From Pseudomonas chlororaphis (lineage in GTDB: Bacteria; Pseudomonadota; Gammaproteobacteria; Pseudomonadales; Pseudomonadaceae): 64,000 nucleotides of DNA. The notes beneath the pieces were generated by a model. It made no database searches and was not told the origin of the DNA. It saw nothing but the letters and a program-made list of their open reading frames with translations. Location of the stretch: contig NZ_JSFK01000001.1 of assembly GCF_000783395.1 (NCBI RefSeq), positions 248,001-312,000 of the forward strand, given 5' to 3'. A program made the position numbers and the translations under genes. Below are positions 1 through 8,270 of the stretch, in pieces (the stretch's first letter is position 1; each line of letters begins with the position of its first letter).

Positions 1-1256
1 CCGTCGCCGCGCAGGGCCATTTGCGTGGCGTTGATCGCTTTCACGGCGGCGATGGCGTTGCGCTCGATGCACGGCACTTGCACCAGACCGCCGACCGGAT
101 CGCAGGTCAGGCCAAGGTTGTGTTCCAGGCCGATTTCGGCGGCGTTTTCCAATTGCTCCGGGGTGGCGCCGAGCACATCGGCCAAGCCAGCAGCCGCCAT
201 TGCGCAGGCCGAACCGACTTCACCCTGGCAGCCGACTTCGGCGCCGGAGATCGAGGCATTTTTCTTACACAGAATGCCGACGGCGGCCGCACCGAGAAAG
301 AAAGCGACCACGTCATCGTCGGACGCGTCGGGATTGAACTTCATGTAGTAGTGCAGAACCGCCGGGATGATCCCGGCTGCACCGTTGGTCGGCGCGGTGA
401 CCATGCGCCCGCCTGCAGCATTCTCTTCGTTGACGGCGAGGGCGAACAGGTTGACCCATTCCATTGCCGACAGCGTCGAACTGATCACGTTGGGCTTGCC
501 GATTTCCAGCAGGCTGCGATGCAATTTCGCGGCGCGGCGTGGCACATTCAGACCGCCGGGCAGGATGCCTTCATGGCGCAGGCCTTGTTCGACGCACTCA
601 CGCATCACCGACCAGATGTGCAGCAGACCCTGACGGATTTCGGCGTCGCTACGCCAGGCGCGCTCGTTGGCCATCATCAGTTCGGACACGCGCAGGTTGT
701 GCTGTTTGCACAGCGACAGCAGTTCGGCGGCGCTGGAGAAATCGTACGGCAACACCACGTCACCGGCCGGGGCTACGCCGGACTCGGCTTCGGCCGCTTC
801 GATGATGAAACCGCCGCCAACCGAGTAGTACGTCTGCTCGAATAGCTCGGCGGTTTCGCCAAAGGCTGTCAGCGACATGGCGTTGGGGTGGTAGGGCAGG
901 CTCTCGTCGAGCAGCAGGAGATCGCGCTGCCAGTCGAAGGCAATTTCTCTCTGACCGGCGAGGGACAGTTGGCCTGTCTCACGCAGTTGCTGGATGCGGG
1001 GATCGATGGTCGACGGATCGATACTGTCTGGCCATTCACCCATCAGGCCCATCACCGTGGCGCGGTCGGTGGCGTGACCGACGCCAGTGGCCGACAGGGA
1101 TCCGTATAAACGGATTTCCACACGGCGTACGTCGTTCAACAAACACTGATCGATCAGCGCCTGAGCGAAGGTCGCTGCCGCCCGCATCGGGCCGACAGTG
1201 TGGGAGCTGGACGGGCCGATGCCGACTTTGAATAGATCGAAAACACTGATAGCCAT
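1..1256 (-). CDS. sdaA: L-serine ammonia-lyase (serine dehydratase), C-terminus cut by window edge
   Basis: Deaminates L-serine to pyruvate and ammonia in the cytosol using a [4Fe-4S] cluster. The visible 418 residues begin [20 protein letters not shown], the usual start of the beta domain. The alpha domain follows, with [14 protein letters not shown], a [20 protein letters not shown] segment and [19 protein letters not shown], which hold conserved cysteines of the single-chain bacterial enzymes. Family members are about 455-460 residues, so roughly 40 are lost beyond base 1. The gene is divergent from a GcvA-like LysR gene 135 bp away. In Pseudomonas, sdaA is often part of a second glycine-cleavage cluster (gcvH2-gcvP2-glyA2-sdaA-gcvT2), so control by that regulator is plausible but inferred. 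Confidence 0.95.
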   Translation of the reverse strand, partial: MAISVFDLFKVGIGPSSSHTVGPMRAAATFAQALIDQCLLNDVRRVEIRLYGSLSATGVGHATDRATVMGLMGEWPDSIDPSTIDPRIQQLRETGQLSLAGQREIAFDWQRDLLLLDESLPYHPNAMSLTAFGETAELFEQTYYSVGGGFIIEAAEAESGVAPAGDVVLPYDFSSAAELLSLCKQHNLRVSELMMANERAWRSDAEIRQGLLHIWSVMRECVEQGLRHEGILPGGLNVPRRAAKLHRSLLEIGKPNVISSTLSAMEWVNLFALAVNEENAAGGRMVTAPTNGAAGIIPAVLHYYMKFNPDASDDDVVAFFLGAAAVGILCKKNASISGAEVGCQGEVGSACAMAAAGLADVLGATPEQLENAAEIGLEHNLGLTCDPVGGLVQVPCIERNAIAAVKAINATQMALRGD

Positions 1257-1301
1257 GCTAAACCCTTACAAGCAATGGAGTAGGAATCGCTGCCATTTTT
1301 T

Positions 1302-1346
1302 GTAGGACAAGCGCAATGTCGGCGATACTGCCTACCTCGGTCCTAC
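1302..1346. promoter_or_regulatory. Inverted repeat between sdaA and the LysR gene
   Basis: GTAGGAC at 1302-1308 and GTCCTAC at 1340-1346 form an inverted pair in the 135-bp divergent intergenic region. The position suits a LysR-type operator, but the 31-bp spacing is wider than the classical T-N11-A box, so this is only a candidate. Confidence 0.3.
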
Positions 1347-1391
1347 GTGACTAACGAAACTTCCTAAGTAAGCCTTTAGCAGGACTAAACG

Positions 1392-2339
1392 ATGAGTCGT
1401 CAATTGCACGCCCAGACCTATGTCTGGCTGCAGGTGTTTTCCTGTGCCGCGCGGCACCTGTCGTTCACCCGTTGCGCCGAAGAACTGCACATCACCCCGG
1501 GGGCGGTCAGTCAGCAGATTCGGCAATTGGAAGATCGCCTCGGGTTTCGTCTGTTTCATCGGCGCGCGCGCGGTGTCGAGTTGAGCGCGGAGGGGCAGCG
1601 GCTGGCGATTACCGTTAACGAAGCGTACGGCAGCATCGATGCCGAATTGCGTCGACTGGATGCCGGAATGATCAGCGGGATTTTGCGTGTGCGTTCGATT
1701 CCGTCGTTCCTCAGCAAATGGCTGACACCGCGTTTGCCACGCCTGCAACAGCGCTATCCGGACATTCAGCTGCGTCTGGTCGCCGAGGACAGCAGCGTGC
1801 CGTTGCACGAGGGCGACTTCGACCTGGCCATTGATCTGAACGACGGCAGTTATCCGGGATTGTTATCCACAGCCTTGCTCGACGAGCAGATTTTCCCGGT
1901 GTGCGCGCCGAGTTTGCTGCGCGGGCGACCGCCGCTGCACGGGCCGGCGGATCTGGTGCATTTTCCGTTGCTGCACGACATCACTGCGTGGCGCGGCAGT
2001 TATGAATACGCGGAGTGGGAATTCTATTTGAACGCGATCGGCTTTGAAGGCGCCGACGTACGGCGTGGGCATACCTTCAATCGCAATCACCTGACCATCG
2101 AAGCGGCGATTGCCGGCATGGGCGTGGCGATTGCCCGTCGTACGTTGCTCAACGATGAGCTGGAGCGGGGGACGTTGATTGTGCCGTTCGGCCTGTCGGT
2201 GCCCAATCACAAACGCTATGTGTTGCTATATGCGCCGGGGGCGCTGAGCCATCCGGGCGTGCGTGCGGTGCATGACTGGCTGGTGGAGGAAGCGGGGATT
2301 TTTCGCAGCTTGCACCCGTTGAATGACGGGCAATTGTGA
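1392..2339 (+). CDS. LysR-family transcriptional regulator, GcvA-like
   Basis: A 315-residue DNA-binding regulator. The N-terminal winged helix-turn-helix (about residues 10-70) contains LSFTRCAEELHITPGAVSQQ, the recognition pattern of the GcvA/AmpR branch. A periplasmic-binding-like effector domain follows (about 95-305). The ATG is taken because the HTH starts at the normal distance from it. The gene is divergent from sdaA, so serine or glycine catabolism is the likely target. That is inferred from position; the effector is unknown. Confidence 0.88.
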   Translation: MSRQLHAQTYVWLQVFSCAARHLSFTRCAEELHITPGAVSQQIRQLEDRLGFRLFHRRARGVELSAEGQRLAITVNEAYGSIDAELRRLDAGMISGILRVRSIPSFLSKWLTPRLPRLQQRYPDIQLRLVAEDSSVPLHEGDFDLAIDLNDGSYPGLLSTALLDEQIFPVCAPSLLRGRPPLHGPADLVHFPLLHDITAWRGSYEYAEWEFYLNAIGFEGADVRRGHTFNRNHLTIEAAIAGMGVAIARRTLLNDELERGTLIVPFGLSVPNHKRYVLLYAPGALSHPGVRAVHDWLVEEAGIFRSLHPLNDGQL

Positions 2340-2539
2340 GCGAATTTTGCTGGGTTGCGAGGCGACCCAACTCCCGACCTTACCAGTGCTTTGCTCGGTT
2401 GTCCGGCTTTTTTTGCGAATGAATATTTATCTTTTTTCAGGGGTTGAAATGTTCGGCAGTCGGGCCGATTGTTGTAACCAGGAGGTCAGGAAATTCAACT
2501 CAAGGCCTCTGACGAGCTAGCTGAAATAAGGGATGAACT

Positions 2540-2944
2540 ATGCAAATCCAAGTCAACAGCGATAACCATGTTCAAGGCAGTAAACGACTGGAGGAGTGGG
2601 TACGTACAACCATTGAGAGCACGCTCGACCGTTATGAAGAAGACCTGACCCGTGTCGAAGTCCATCTGAGCGACGAGAACGGTGACAAACCAGGTCCCCA
2701 TGACTTGCGCTGCCAGCTGGAAGCGCGGCCAAAAGGCCATCAACCGATTTCCGTGACCCATAAAGCCGATTCGCTGGAACAGGCAATCGACGGCGCTGCC
2801 GAAAAACTCGAGCACGCACTGGAACACCTTTTCGGCAAACTGCGAGGTAAGCCACGTGCCGCTGTGGTGCCATTCAGCAAGGCGAATGATGCTCTGCTGG
2901 AGGAAGAATTTCTTGAGAACGAACAGGCAGCGATCAACAGTTGA
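2540..2944 (+). CDS. RaiA/HPF-family ribosome hibernation factor
   Basis: A 134-residue protein of the sigma-54 modulation/S30EA (RaiA-HPF) family, which binds the 30S decoding centre and silences or dimerises ribosomes in stationary phase or under stress. MQIQVNSDNH, the central VEVHLSDENG strand and the helix around LEQAIDGAAEKLEHALEH fit the beta-alpha-beta-beta-beta-alpha fold. A short acidic tail (LLEEEFLENEQ) follows instead of the long HPF dimerisation domain. The gene stands alone and is followed by a strong terminator. It is not the rpoN-linked hpf, so a RaiA-like paralogue is the best description. Confidence 0.85.
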   Translation: MQIQVNSDNHVQGSKRLEEWVRTTIESTLDRYEEDLTRVEVHLSDENGDKPGPHDLRCQLEARPKGHQPISVTHKADSLEQAIDGAAEKLEHALEHLFGKLRGKPRAAVVPFSKANDALLEEEFLENEQAAINS

Positions 2945-2974
2945 TGCGCTGATTTTATAAGCCACCCAATGTGA

Positions 2975-3003
2975 ACGGGCCTGCGAATGCAGGCCCGTTT
3001 TTG
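2975..3003 (+). terminator. Rho-independent terminator of the raiA-like gene
   Basis: Ten-base arms ACGGGCCTGC and GCAGGCCCGT around a GAAT loop, followed by a T run. It starts 30 bp after the stop codon. Confidence 0.9.
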
Positions 3004-3040
3004 TTTGTGGCAATTTTTGCGCAGGGCACAAGATCGCGGC

Positions 3041-3310
3041 CCCTCACCCCAGCCCTCTCCCGGAGGGAGAGGGGGCCGACCGAGTCGTATTGCGGAGTAC
3101 ATCGACCTGAAAGACCGAGTCGATTATGGATTCGGCAAAGCAGAATCAGGTCGGCGTGCCTCGCAAGCATCTCCCAATCAGTTCCTCCTCTCTCCGGGAG
3201 AGCGATGACCGAGTCGGTTATGGATTCAGCCCAATAATTTCAGGTCGGTGTATTTCTGAAGCATCCCACAATCAGTCCCCTCTCCCTTTGGGAGAGGGTT
3301 AGGGTGAGGG
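3041..3310. repeat. Palindromic-end element (CCCTCACCC family), copy 1
   Basis: The left end, CCCTCACCCC followed by the hairpin CCCTCTCCCGGAGGGAGAGGG-type sequence, is mirrored at the right by GGGAGAGGG-TTAGGGTGAGGG. A degenerate end at about 3183-3207 and two similar cores (each with GAGTCG, TTATGGATTC and TCAGGTCGG) show this is about one and a half modules in tandem. No convincing ORF is inside. The same ends occur at five other loci in the window. The right end overlaps the 3' end of the DUF559 gene. Confidence 0.8.
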
Positions 3311-3667
3311 CATTTTTTGATTCGCCGCAATTCTTATGATCTGCTCTAGCACATCGTCCATCTGCTGCATCACCTCCAGATTAGTGAAACGCACGACTTC
3401 AATGCCCTTTTGGTTCAGATAGCGTGTCCGGCGCTGGTCATGAATCAATCCCGCTGTTTCAAAATGCTGCCCACCGTCCAGCTCAATCGCCAATTTCAGC
3501 TCCGCACAGTAAAAATCCAGCACGTAAGGCGGACACGGAAACTGCCGACGAAATTTCAGATTGGCGATTTGGCGAGAGCGGACTTTTTGCCAGAGCAGGT
3601 ATTCGCAGTCGGTCTGGTTAACGCGTAACTGGCGGGCGAATTGGGCGAGGGTAGGGCGAGTTTGCAT
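3299..3667 (-). CDS. DUF559-domain protein, VSR/restriction-endonuclease-like
   Basis: A 122-residue single-domain protein of the DUF559 family, related to Vsr-type nucleases of the PD-(D/E)XK fold. Visible features are LRVNQTDCEYLLWQKVRSRQ, the strand FRRQFPCPPYVLDFYC, the acidic IELDGGQH and the strand EVVRFTN; the D and E/D-G residues are the probable metal site. An AGGA stands 9 bp before the ATG. The last codons (M-P-S-P-stop) are read from the terminal CCCTCACCCTAA of the neighbouring repeat, and a second copy begins 50 bp upstream of the start codon. The biological role of DUF559 proteins is not established. Confidence 0.8.
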   Translation of the reverse strand: MQTRPTLAQFARQLRVNQTDCEYLLWQKVRSRQIANLKFRRQFPCPPYVLDFYCAELKLAIELDGGQHFETAGLIHDQRRTRYLNQKGIEVVRFTNLEVMQQMDDVLEQIIRIAANQKMPSP

Positions 3668-3716
3668 GCTTCACGATCCTTGTGAAGTGGGTTGGATATT
3701 TCACTGTAGCCGAGAA

Positions 3717-3893
3717 CCCTCACCCCAGCCCTCTCCCGGAGGGAGAGGGGGCCGACCGAGGTGTCTTGCGGGCTACATCGACCTGAAAATCCGAGTCGAT
3801 TATGGATTCAGCAAAGCGGTTTCAGGTCGGCATACCTCGCAAGCATCCCCCAATCAGTCCCCTCTCCCTCAGGGAGAGGGCTAGGGTGAGGGG
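3717..3893. repeat. Palindromic-end element (CCCTCACCC family), copy 2
   Basis: A single module with left end CCCTCACCCCAGCCCTCTCC and right end GGGAGAGGG-CTAGGGTGAGGG. The core (CGAGTCGATTATGGATTC, then TTTCAGGTCGGCATACCTCG) is nearly the same as copy 1. With copy 1 it brackets the DUF559 gene in direct orientation. It ends about 10 bp from the fecA stop codon. Confidence 0.8.
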
Positions 3894-3904
3894 CTTCTCA
3901 ATCC

Positions 3905-6238
3905 TCAGAACGCTACAGAAGTCTGCACATAAACCGTCCGCGGCTCACCCACATACTTGCCCTTGTTGTTGTCATCAAACGACCGAGTGAAGTACTGCGT
4001 GTTGAAGATATTCTTCACCCCCACCGCCACATTCAGATTCGACAACTGCGGGCCGAAGTCATACCCGGCGCGGCTGCTGAACAGCATGTAACCCGGGATC
4101 TTCCCGGTACTGCCATCGGCACTTTCTTTGGAGGTGTTGGCGTTGTCGGCGAACTGATCGCTCTGGAAGCTGCTATCCAGATTCAACTTCCATGGGCCTT
4201 CGGTGTAACCGACGCCAATCGTGCCTTTGTGCTTCGAGGAGAACGGCACGCGATTGCCTTTGTTCGGTCCGTCTTCGCGAATGGTCGCGTCAACGTAGGC
4301 GTAGCTGGCGTAGACATCGAAACCGGCGAGCGCCGGGTTCAAGTCATCCAGTGCGTAGTTGATGCTGGTCTCGATACCCTGATGACGGGTTTCACCACGG
4401 GCGATCACCGAGTCGTTGGTCTGGTTGCTTTCGTACTGGTTGTCGAAGTTGATCAGGAACGCGCCGATCTCCGCGCGCAATGCGCCATTGTCATAGCGAG
4501 TGCCGAGTTCCCAGGTGCGCGCCTTCTCCGGTTTCACTTCACCGCTGGTTACACGGTTGGGCATCTGGCTGTATTGCACGCTGCCGAACGAGCCTTCGGT
4601 GTTGGCGTACAGGTTCCAGCTCTCGGTCAGGTGATAGAGCACGTTCAGCGCCGGCAACGCGGTGTTGTAGTCGCCCTTGTATTTGACGTTGGTCAGGTTG
4701 TTGGTCTGCTGCGATTCGATCATCTCGTAGCGCACGCCCGGGGTGATCGTCCATTTGCCGATGTCGATGCGATCGTCGACGAAGAACGCATTGGCTTCGG
4801 TGCCGCCACGGGTATCGCGGTCGTTGCGGCTGGCGGTGGTCGGGTATTCGTTGCTGCTGATCGGCGTGCGATAGCGCAGTTCGTGGCCGGCCTCGTTGAT
4901 ATAACGGTAGCCGACGCCGACTTCATGGCTGGTCGGGCCGAGGTCGAAGCCTTGGGCGAAACGGGTTTCCAGACCTCGCACCCAATACTCGCGCGGTGAC
5001 AGCGAGAGGAAGGTGCCCTGATCGAGATAACCGCTGCGCAGGGTCTTGGTGAAGAAGGTGTTGGCGGTGAATTCGCGGCGATCTTCCTGGTAGCGATAGC
5101 CGAAATTAAACATCGTGCGACGGCCCCAGAACTGGTCTTTCGGCCGCGTCGACTGGTACGGATCAGCGTCGTAGTCGGCAACGTTCAGACCGCCGGGCAT
5201 GTCGGCCTTGCCTTCGTAATACTGGGCCATGGCGTTGAAACTGTTGGCCTCGTCGAGCTGGTATTGGCCCTTGAGGATCAGGTCGTCAATCTCGGTGTCG
5301 CTGTGTTCACGCCAGTCGCCGCCGCGCGTCCCGGAGTAGAGCAACGCGCCGCCGAGACCATTGGCGTTGGTGCCACCGGCCAGCAGGTTGGCGCTGGTCT
5401 TGAAACCGTCATGGCTCGACGATGGGCTGGTTTCCGTCTGGAAGCCGCCCTTGACCGTTGGCTCGTCGGGGATTGCCCGGGTCACGAAGTTGACCACGCC
5501 ACCGACGTTCTGCGGGCCGTAACGCACGGCGCCACCGCCACGCACCACATCCACGGCATCCATGTTGCCCATGCTGATCGGCGCGAACGACAGTTGTGGT
5601 TGACCGTAAGGCGCAAACGGCACCGGAATGCCGTCCATCAATACCGTCGAGCGCGCGGCCAGTCGTGGGTTCAAACCACGGATGCCGAAGTTCAGCGCCA
5701 TGTCATGGCTGCCCGTGCCGTTGTTTTCCGGGGCATTGACGCCGGGGATGCGGTTGAGCACATCTCGTGCCTGAGTCGCGCCCTGGCGTTCGAACTCTTC
5801 GCGGCGGATCACGTCGCGAGCACCGGGATGTTCGAACACGTTGATTTGTGCGGCGTCACCCAGCCAGTCGCCGACGACTTTCGACGTGTCCAGTTCCAGC
5901 GCGGCATCCGCCACCGGTTGCAGACTGAACGCATTGTTGCCTTCGGCGCGAGCTTGCAGGCCGGTGCCTTCAAGCAATGCATTCAAACCTTGCTCTGCGG
6001 TGTAACTGCCCTCCAGACCTCGACTTTGCACACCGCTGGTGACTTGCGAACCAAATGAAATCAACACGCCTGCTTCACGACCAAACTGGTTGAGGGCGTT
6101 CTCCAGCGACGACGGCGCGATGTGATAAGCCTTGGCATCGGCAGCCACTGCGGCGGGCAGGGCGCTGAAACTCAGACTGGCGCCGAGGACAAGATTGCGC
6201 AGGCTGCGGGCCAGTGGCGTGAGGCGAGTGGGGTGCAT
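3905..6238 (-). CDS. fecA: TonB-dependent ferric dicitrate receptor FecA
   Basis: Outer-membrane receptor that imports diferric dicitrate and signals its presence to FecR. The protein (777 residues) has a signal peptide ending near AVAADA, an STN signalling domain (about residues 35-105), a linker with VVGDWLGDA, the plug (VLNRIPGVNAPENNGTGS, GIRGLNPRLAARSTVLMDGI) and a 22-strand barrel ending in aromatic F. It matches my memory of E. coli FecA over long stretches, including IPVPFAPYGQPQLS and WNLYANTEGSFG. I chose the ATG at 6238, before MHPTRLTPLARSLRN, because it gives a clean signal peptide and has AGGA about 9 bp upstream; an upstream in-frame ATG at 6289 has neither. It is the last gene of fecIRA. 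Confidence 0.96.
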   Translation of the reverse strand: MHPTRLTPLARSLRNLVLGASLSFSALPAAVAADAKAYHIAPSSLENALNQFGREAGVLISFGSQVTSGVQSRGLEGSYTAEQGLNALLEGTGLQARAEGNNAFSLQPVADAALELDTSKVVGDWLGDAAQINVFEHPGARDVIRREEFERQGATQARDVLNRIPGVNAPENNGTGSHDMALNFGIRGLNPRLAARSTVLMDGIPVPFAPYGQPQLSFAPISMGNMDAVDVVRGGGAVRYGPQNVGGVVNFVTRAIPDEPTVKGGFQTETSPSSSHDGFKTSANLLAGGTNANGLGGALLYSGTRGGDWREHSDTEIDDLILKGQYQLDEANSFNAMAQYYEGKADMPGGLNVADYDADPYQSTRPKDQFWGRRTMFNFGYRYQEDRREFTANTFFTKTLRSGYLDQGTFLSLSPREYWVRGLETRFAQGFDLGPTSHEVGVGYRYINEAGHELRYRTPISSNEYPTTASRNDRDTRGGTEANAFFVDDRIDIGKWTITPGVRYEMIESQQTNNLTNVKYKGDYNTALPALNVLYHLTESWNLYANTEGSFGSVQYSQMPNRVTSGEVKPEKARTWELGTRYDNGALRAEIGAFLINFDNQYESNQTNDSVIARGETRHQGIETSINYALDDLNPALAGFDVYASYAYVDATIREDGPNKGNRVPFSSKHKGTIGVGYTEGPWKLNLDSSFQSDQFADNANTSKESADGSTGKIPGYMLFSSRAGYDFGPQLSNLNVAVGVKNIFNTQYFTRSFDDNNKGKYVGEPRTVYVQTSVAF

Positions 6239-6359
6239 GGTGGATGATCCTGAGAAGGTTGAATCAAGGGGGCTTTCCTTCTCTGTCACGCCAGATCTGA
6301 AAAACGGCTCATTTATTTTTCAAGATCAAAGGATCGGACGATCTTTTGATTCTGCTGCT

Positions 6360-7292
6360 TTAAACCCGCGCTTCGACGCTCACCCAGTAGCGGGTAAAGC
6401 GCTTCACCTTCACCGGCAAACTGATTTCCAGCAGATCGAGAATCCGCTCGCTGTCGTCCAGTGGATAAGTCCCGGAGATCAGCAGGTCGGCGACGTTCTT
6501 GGCGCAATTGAGTTGGCCGCGACGATAGCGGCCGAGCTCATCGAGGAAGTCGCCCAGGCGCATATGCGCGGCCACCAGCATGCCGTCGGCCCAGGCGCCG
6601 CTGTTGGCGTCCAGCGGTTTGGCTGCGCTGACGGACGTCGAGGTGAAACTCAACTGACGCGCGAGCGGCAGCAGCATCGGCGCGCGTCCATTGCTGCTCA
6701 GTTCGACGCGACCTTCGAACAAGGCAATCTGCGTGCGATCGGCAAACTGGCGCACATTGAGGCGAGCCCCTTGAGTTTTCAAAAGGCCCTGAGCCGTGTG
6801 CACTTCAAAGGGTTGCGCGATCGTCAGGAGAATTTCGCCTTCGAGCAAACGGATCAGTCGTGCCGAAGAGTCCACATCTACCGCACTGGCCGTATTGAGT
6901 TGCAACTGATCGCCGCCGCCCAACGAGATTTTGCGTCGCTGACCCAGCGGGCTGCGGTAGTCGGCAAGCAGCGACGGTAGCGGATTGTGCTCGCGCATGC
7001 CCCAGGTGACAGCCGAGCCGGCGCCGAGAATCAGCAGCAGCTTCAGCGCCTGACGCCGGCTGCCCGACTTAGGCCCGTTCAACGCCGCGTGTGCCAGCGG
7101 CGAAGACACGCCGCGCAACCTCTGGTTGACCCGCTGAATATGCTCCCACGCCCGCCGGTGTTCACTGTGCGCATCCAACCATTGTTGCCAGGCGTGTTGC
7201 TGGCGCGGGGAGAGCGTGCCTTGCTGCATTTCCATCAACCAATACACGGCCTGTTCAGCCACTTGGGAGGAGAAATCCGGCGCGCGGTTCAT
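6360..7292 (-). CDS. fecR: FecR anti-sigma/sigma regulator
   Basis: An inner-membrane protein of 310 residues that receives the signal from FecA and controls FecI. It has an N-terminal cytoplasmic DUF4880-type helix region (AVYWLMEMQQGTLSPRQQHA), one transmembrane segment (LKLLLILGAGSAVTWGM, about residue 85), a periplasmic FecR domain (LLEGEILLTIAQPFEVHT) and a C-terminal secretin/TonB-short-N-like part that contacts the FecA STN domain. The start overlaps the fecI stop by four bases (ATGA), showing translational coupling. About 120 bp, with no terminator I can recognise, separates it from fecA; in known systems fecA has its own FecI-dependent promoter. Confidence 0.94.
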   Translation of the reverse strand: MNRAPDFSSQVAEQAVYWLMEMQQGTLSPRQQHAWQQWLDAHSEHRRAWEHIQRVNQRLRGVSSPLAHAALNGPKSGSRRQALKLLLILGAGSAVTWGMREHNPLPSLLADYRSPLGQRRKISLGGGDQLQLNTASAVDVDSSARLIRLLEGEILLTIAQPFEVHTAQGLLKTQGARLNVRQFADRTQIALFEGRVELSSNGRAPMLLPLARQLSFTSTSVSAAKPLDANSGAWADGMLVAAHMRLGDFLDELGRYRRGQLNCAKNVADLLISGTYPLDDSERILDLLEISLPVKVKRFTRYWVSVEARV

Positions 7293-7777
7293 AGGGCGAA
7301 GTAGCAGCGCATCGCCGCTTTGTTCAGATGGCGTTTGACCGTGGCCACGGAAATGCCCAGTTCGGCGGCAATCTGTGGATACGTCAGGCCATCGACCTGC
7401 GCCAGCAAAAAGGCGCATTTGACCTGGCGCGGCAAACCGTCGAGCAACTCATCCAGTTCCATCAGGGTTTGCAGGATGATCGCTTTGTCTTCTTCCGACG
7501 GCGCGACCATTTCCGGCATCTGCGCCAGGGTATCGAGGTAAGCGCGTTCCAGATCCTGACGGCGGTAATGATTGAACAGAACCCGCTTGGCCAACGTCGT
7601 CAGGAATGCACGCGGCTCGATGATCACCGGCGATTCGCGGGCGGTCAGCACCTTGATGAAGGTGTCCTGGGCCAGATCCGCCGCGCTGTCCGGGCAGCCG
7701 AGTTTGCGTCGCAGCCAGCCAGTCAGCCAGCTGTGATGAGCCTGATAGAGCGATTCGACGGGATGGGCGGACGACAA
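7289..7777 (-). CDS. fecI: ECF sigma factor FecI (probable TTG start)
   Basis: Iron-starvation ECF sigma factor directing transcription of fecA. Region 2 (VESLYQAHHSWLTGWLRRKL, then DLAQDTFIKVL) and region 4 (LPRQVKCAFLLAQVDGLTYP and the HTH ISVATVKRHL) are complete. The only upstream ATG in frame (7870) would add a 31-residue tail with no homology that I know of. A TTG at 7777 has GGAG seven bases upstream and gives 162 residues, close to E. coli FecI. Transcription should be Fur-controlled, since a Fur-box-like sequence lies about 110 bp upstream. The identity is firm; the start is inferred. Confidence 0.93.
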   Translation of the reverse strand: MSSAHPVESLYQAHHSWLTGWLRRKLGCPDSAADLAQDTFIKVLTARESPVIIEPRAFLTTLAKRVLFNHYRRQDLERAYLDTLAQMPEMVAPSEEDKAIILQTLMELDELLDGLPRQVKCAFLLAQVDGLTYPQIAAELGISVATVKRHLNKAAMRCYFAL

Positions 7778-7888
7778 CGGTGGACTCCGGGCGCTTTCTT
7801 GACGCGGTAGAGAGTACGTTAGAGAACAAGAACTGTTCGCATTGTAGGGGGCGAAACGCTCAGCCGGCAATCAGATGCTTTTGCGTAT

Positions 7889-7907
7889 GAGAATATTTAT
7901 CATTAAT
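7889..7907. promoter_or_regulatory. Candidate Fur box between the two iron operons
   Basis: The 19-bp sequence GAGAATATTTATCATTAAT matches the classical Fur consensus GATAATGATAATCATTATC at 13 of 19 positions. It lies between fecI (minus) and the DUF3649 gene (plus), so one site could serve both operons. Confidence 0.65.
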
Positions 7908-7964
7908 ATTGCTCGCCTTGGGTTCGGCTTGTCGGCCGAACGTTTTTCGTTTCAGGGTCGAAAC

Positions 7965-8270
7965 ATGAAAGGCAAACTCGCCACACTTCCCATGTCCTAT
8001 CGTCTGGCTGTCACCTCACGGGTGCTGGCCGCGGTGTTTGGCGGCTATCTGGTCGCGGCGCTGGCCAGTGTCACGCTGACGCTGTGGTTGCCGTTGAACC
8101 GCGCCGAAGCGGTGGTGACCGGCATGACCATCTCGTTTCTGGTCTATCTGGTGGCCGTGCTCTGGTGTTTTGCCTGCCGCACGGCGTGGTCGGCCTGGGT
8201 CGGTTTGCTGGTGCCGAGTGTGATTCTGGCGACCATTTCCGGCGCGGCGCGCGGCTTGGGCCTGGCATGA
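7965..8270 (+). CDS. DUF3649 small membrane protein (iron uptake-associated)
   Basis: A 101-residue inner-membrane protein with three predicted membrane segments (around LAAVFGGYLVAALASVTLTL, ISFLVYLVAVLWCFAC and WVGLLVPSVILATISG). The family is usually annotated as DUF3649 or iron transporter and sits beside PepSY reductase-like proteins in siderophore loci. I take the ATG at 7965 (MKGKLATLPMSYRLAV) rather than an upstream ATG at 7875, which would read through the Fur-box region. Its stop overlaps the next start as ATGA. The molecular function is unknown. Confidence 0.82.
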   Translation: MKGKLATLPMSYRLAVTSRVLAAVFGGYLVAALASVTLTLWLPLNRAEAVVTGMTISFLVYLVAVLWCFACRTAWSAWVGLLVPSVILATISGAARGLGLA

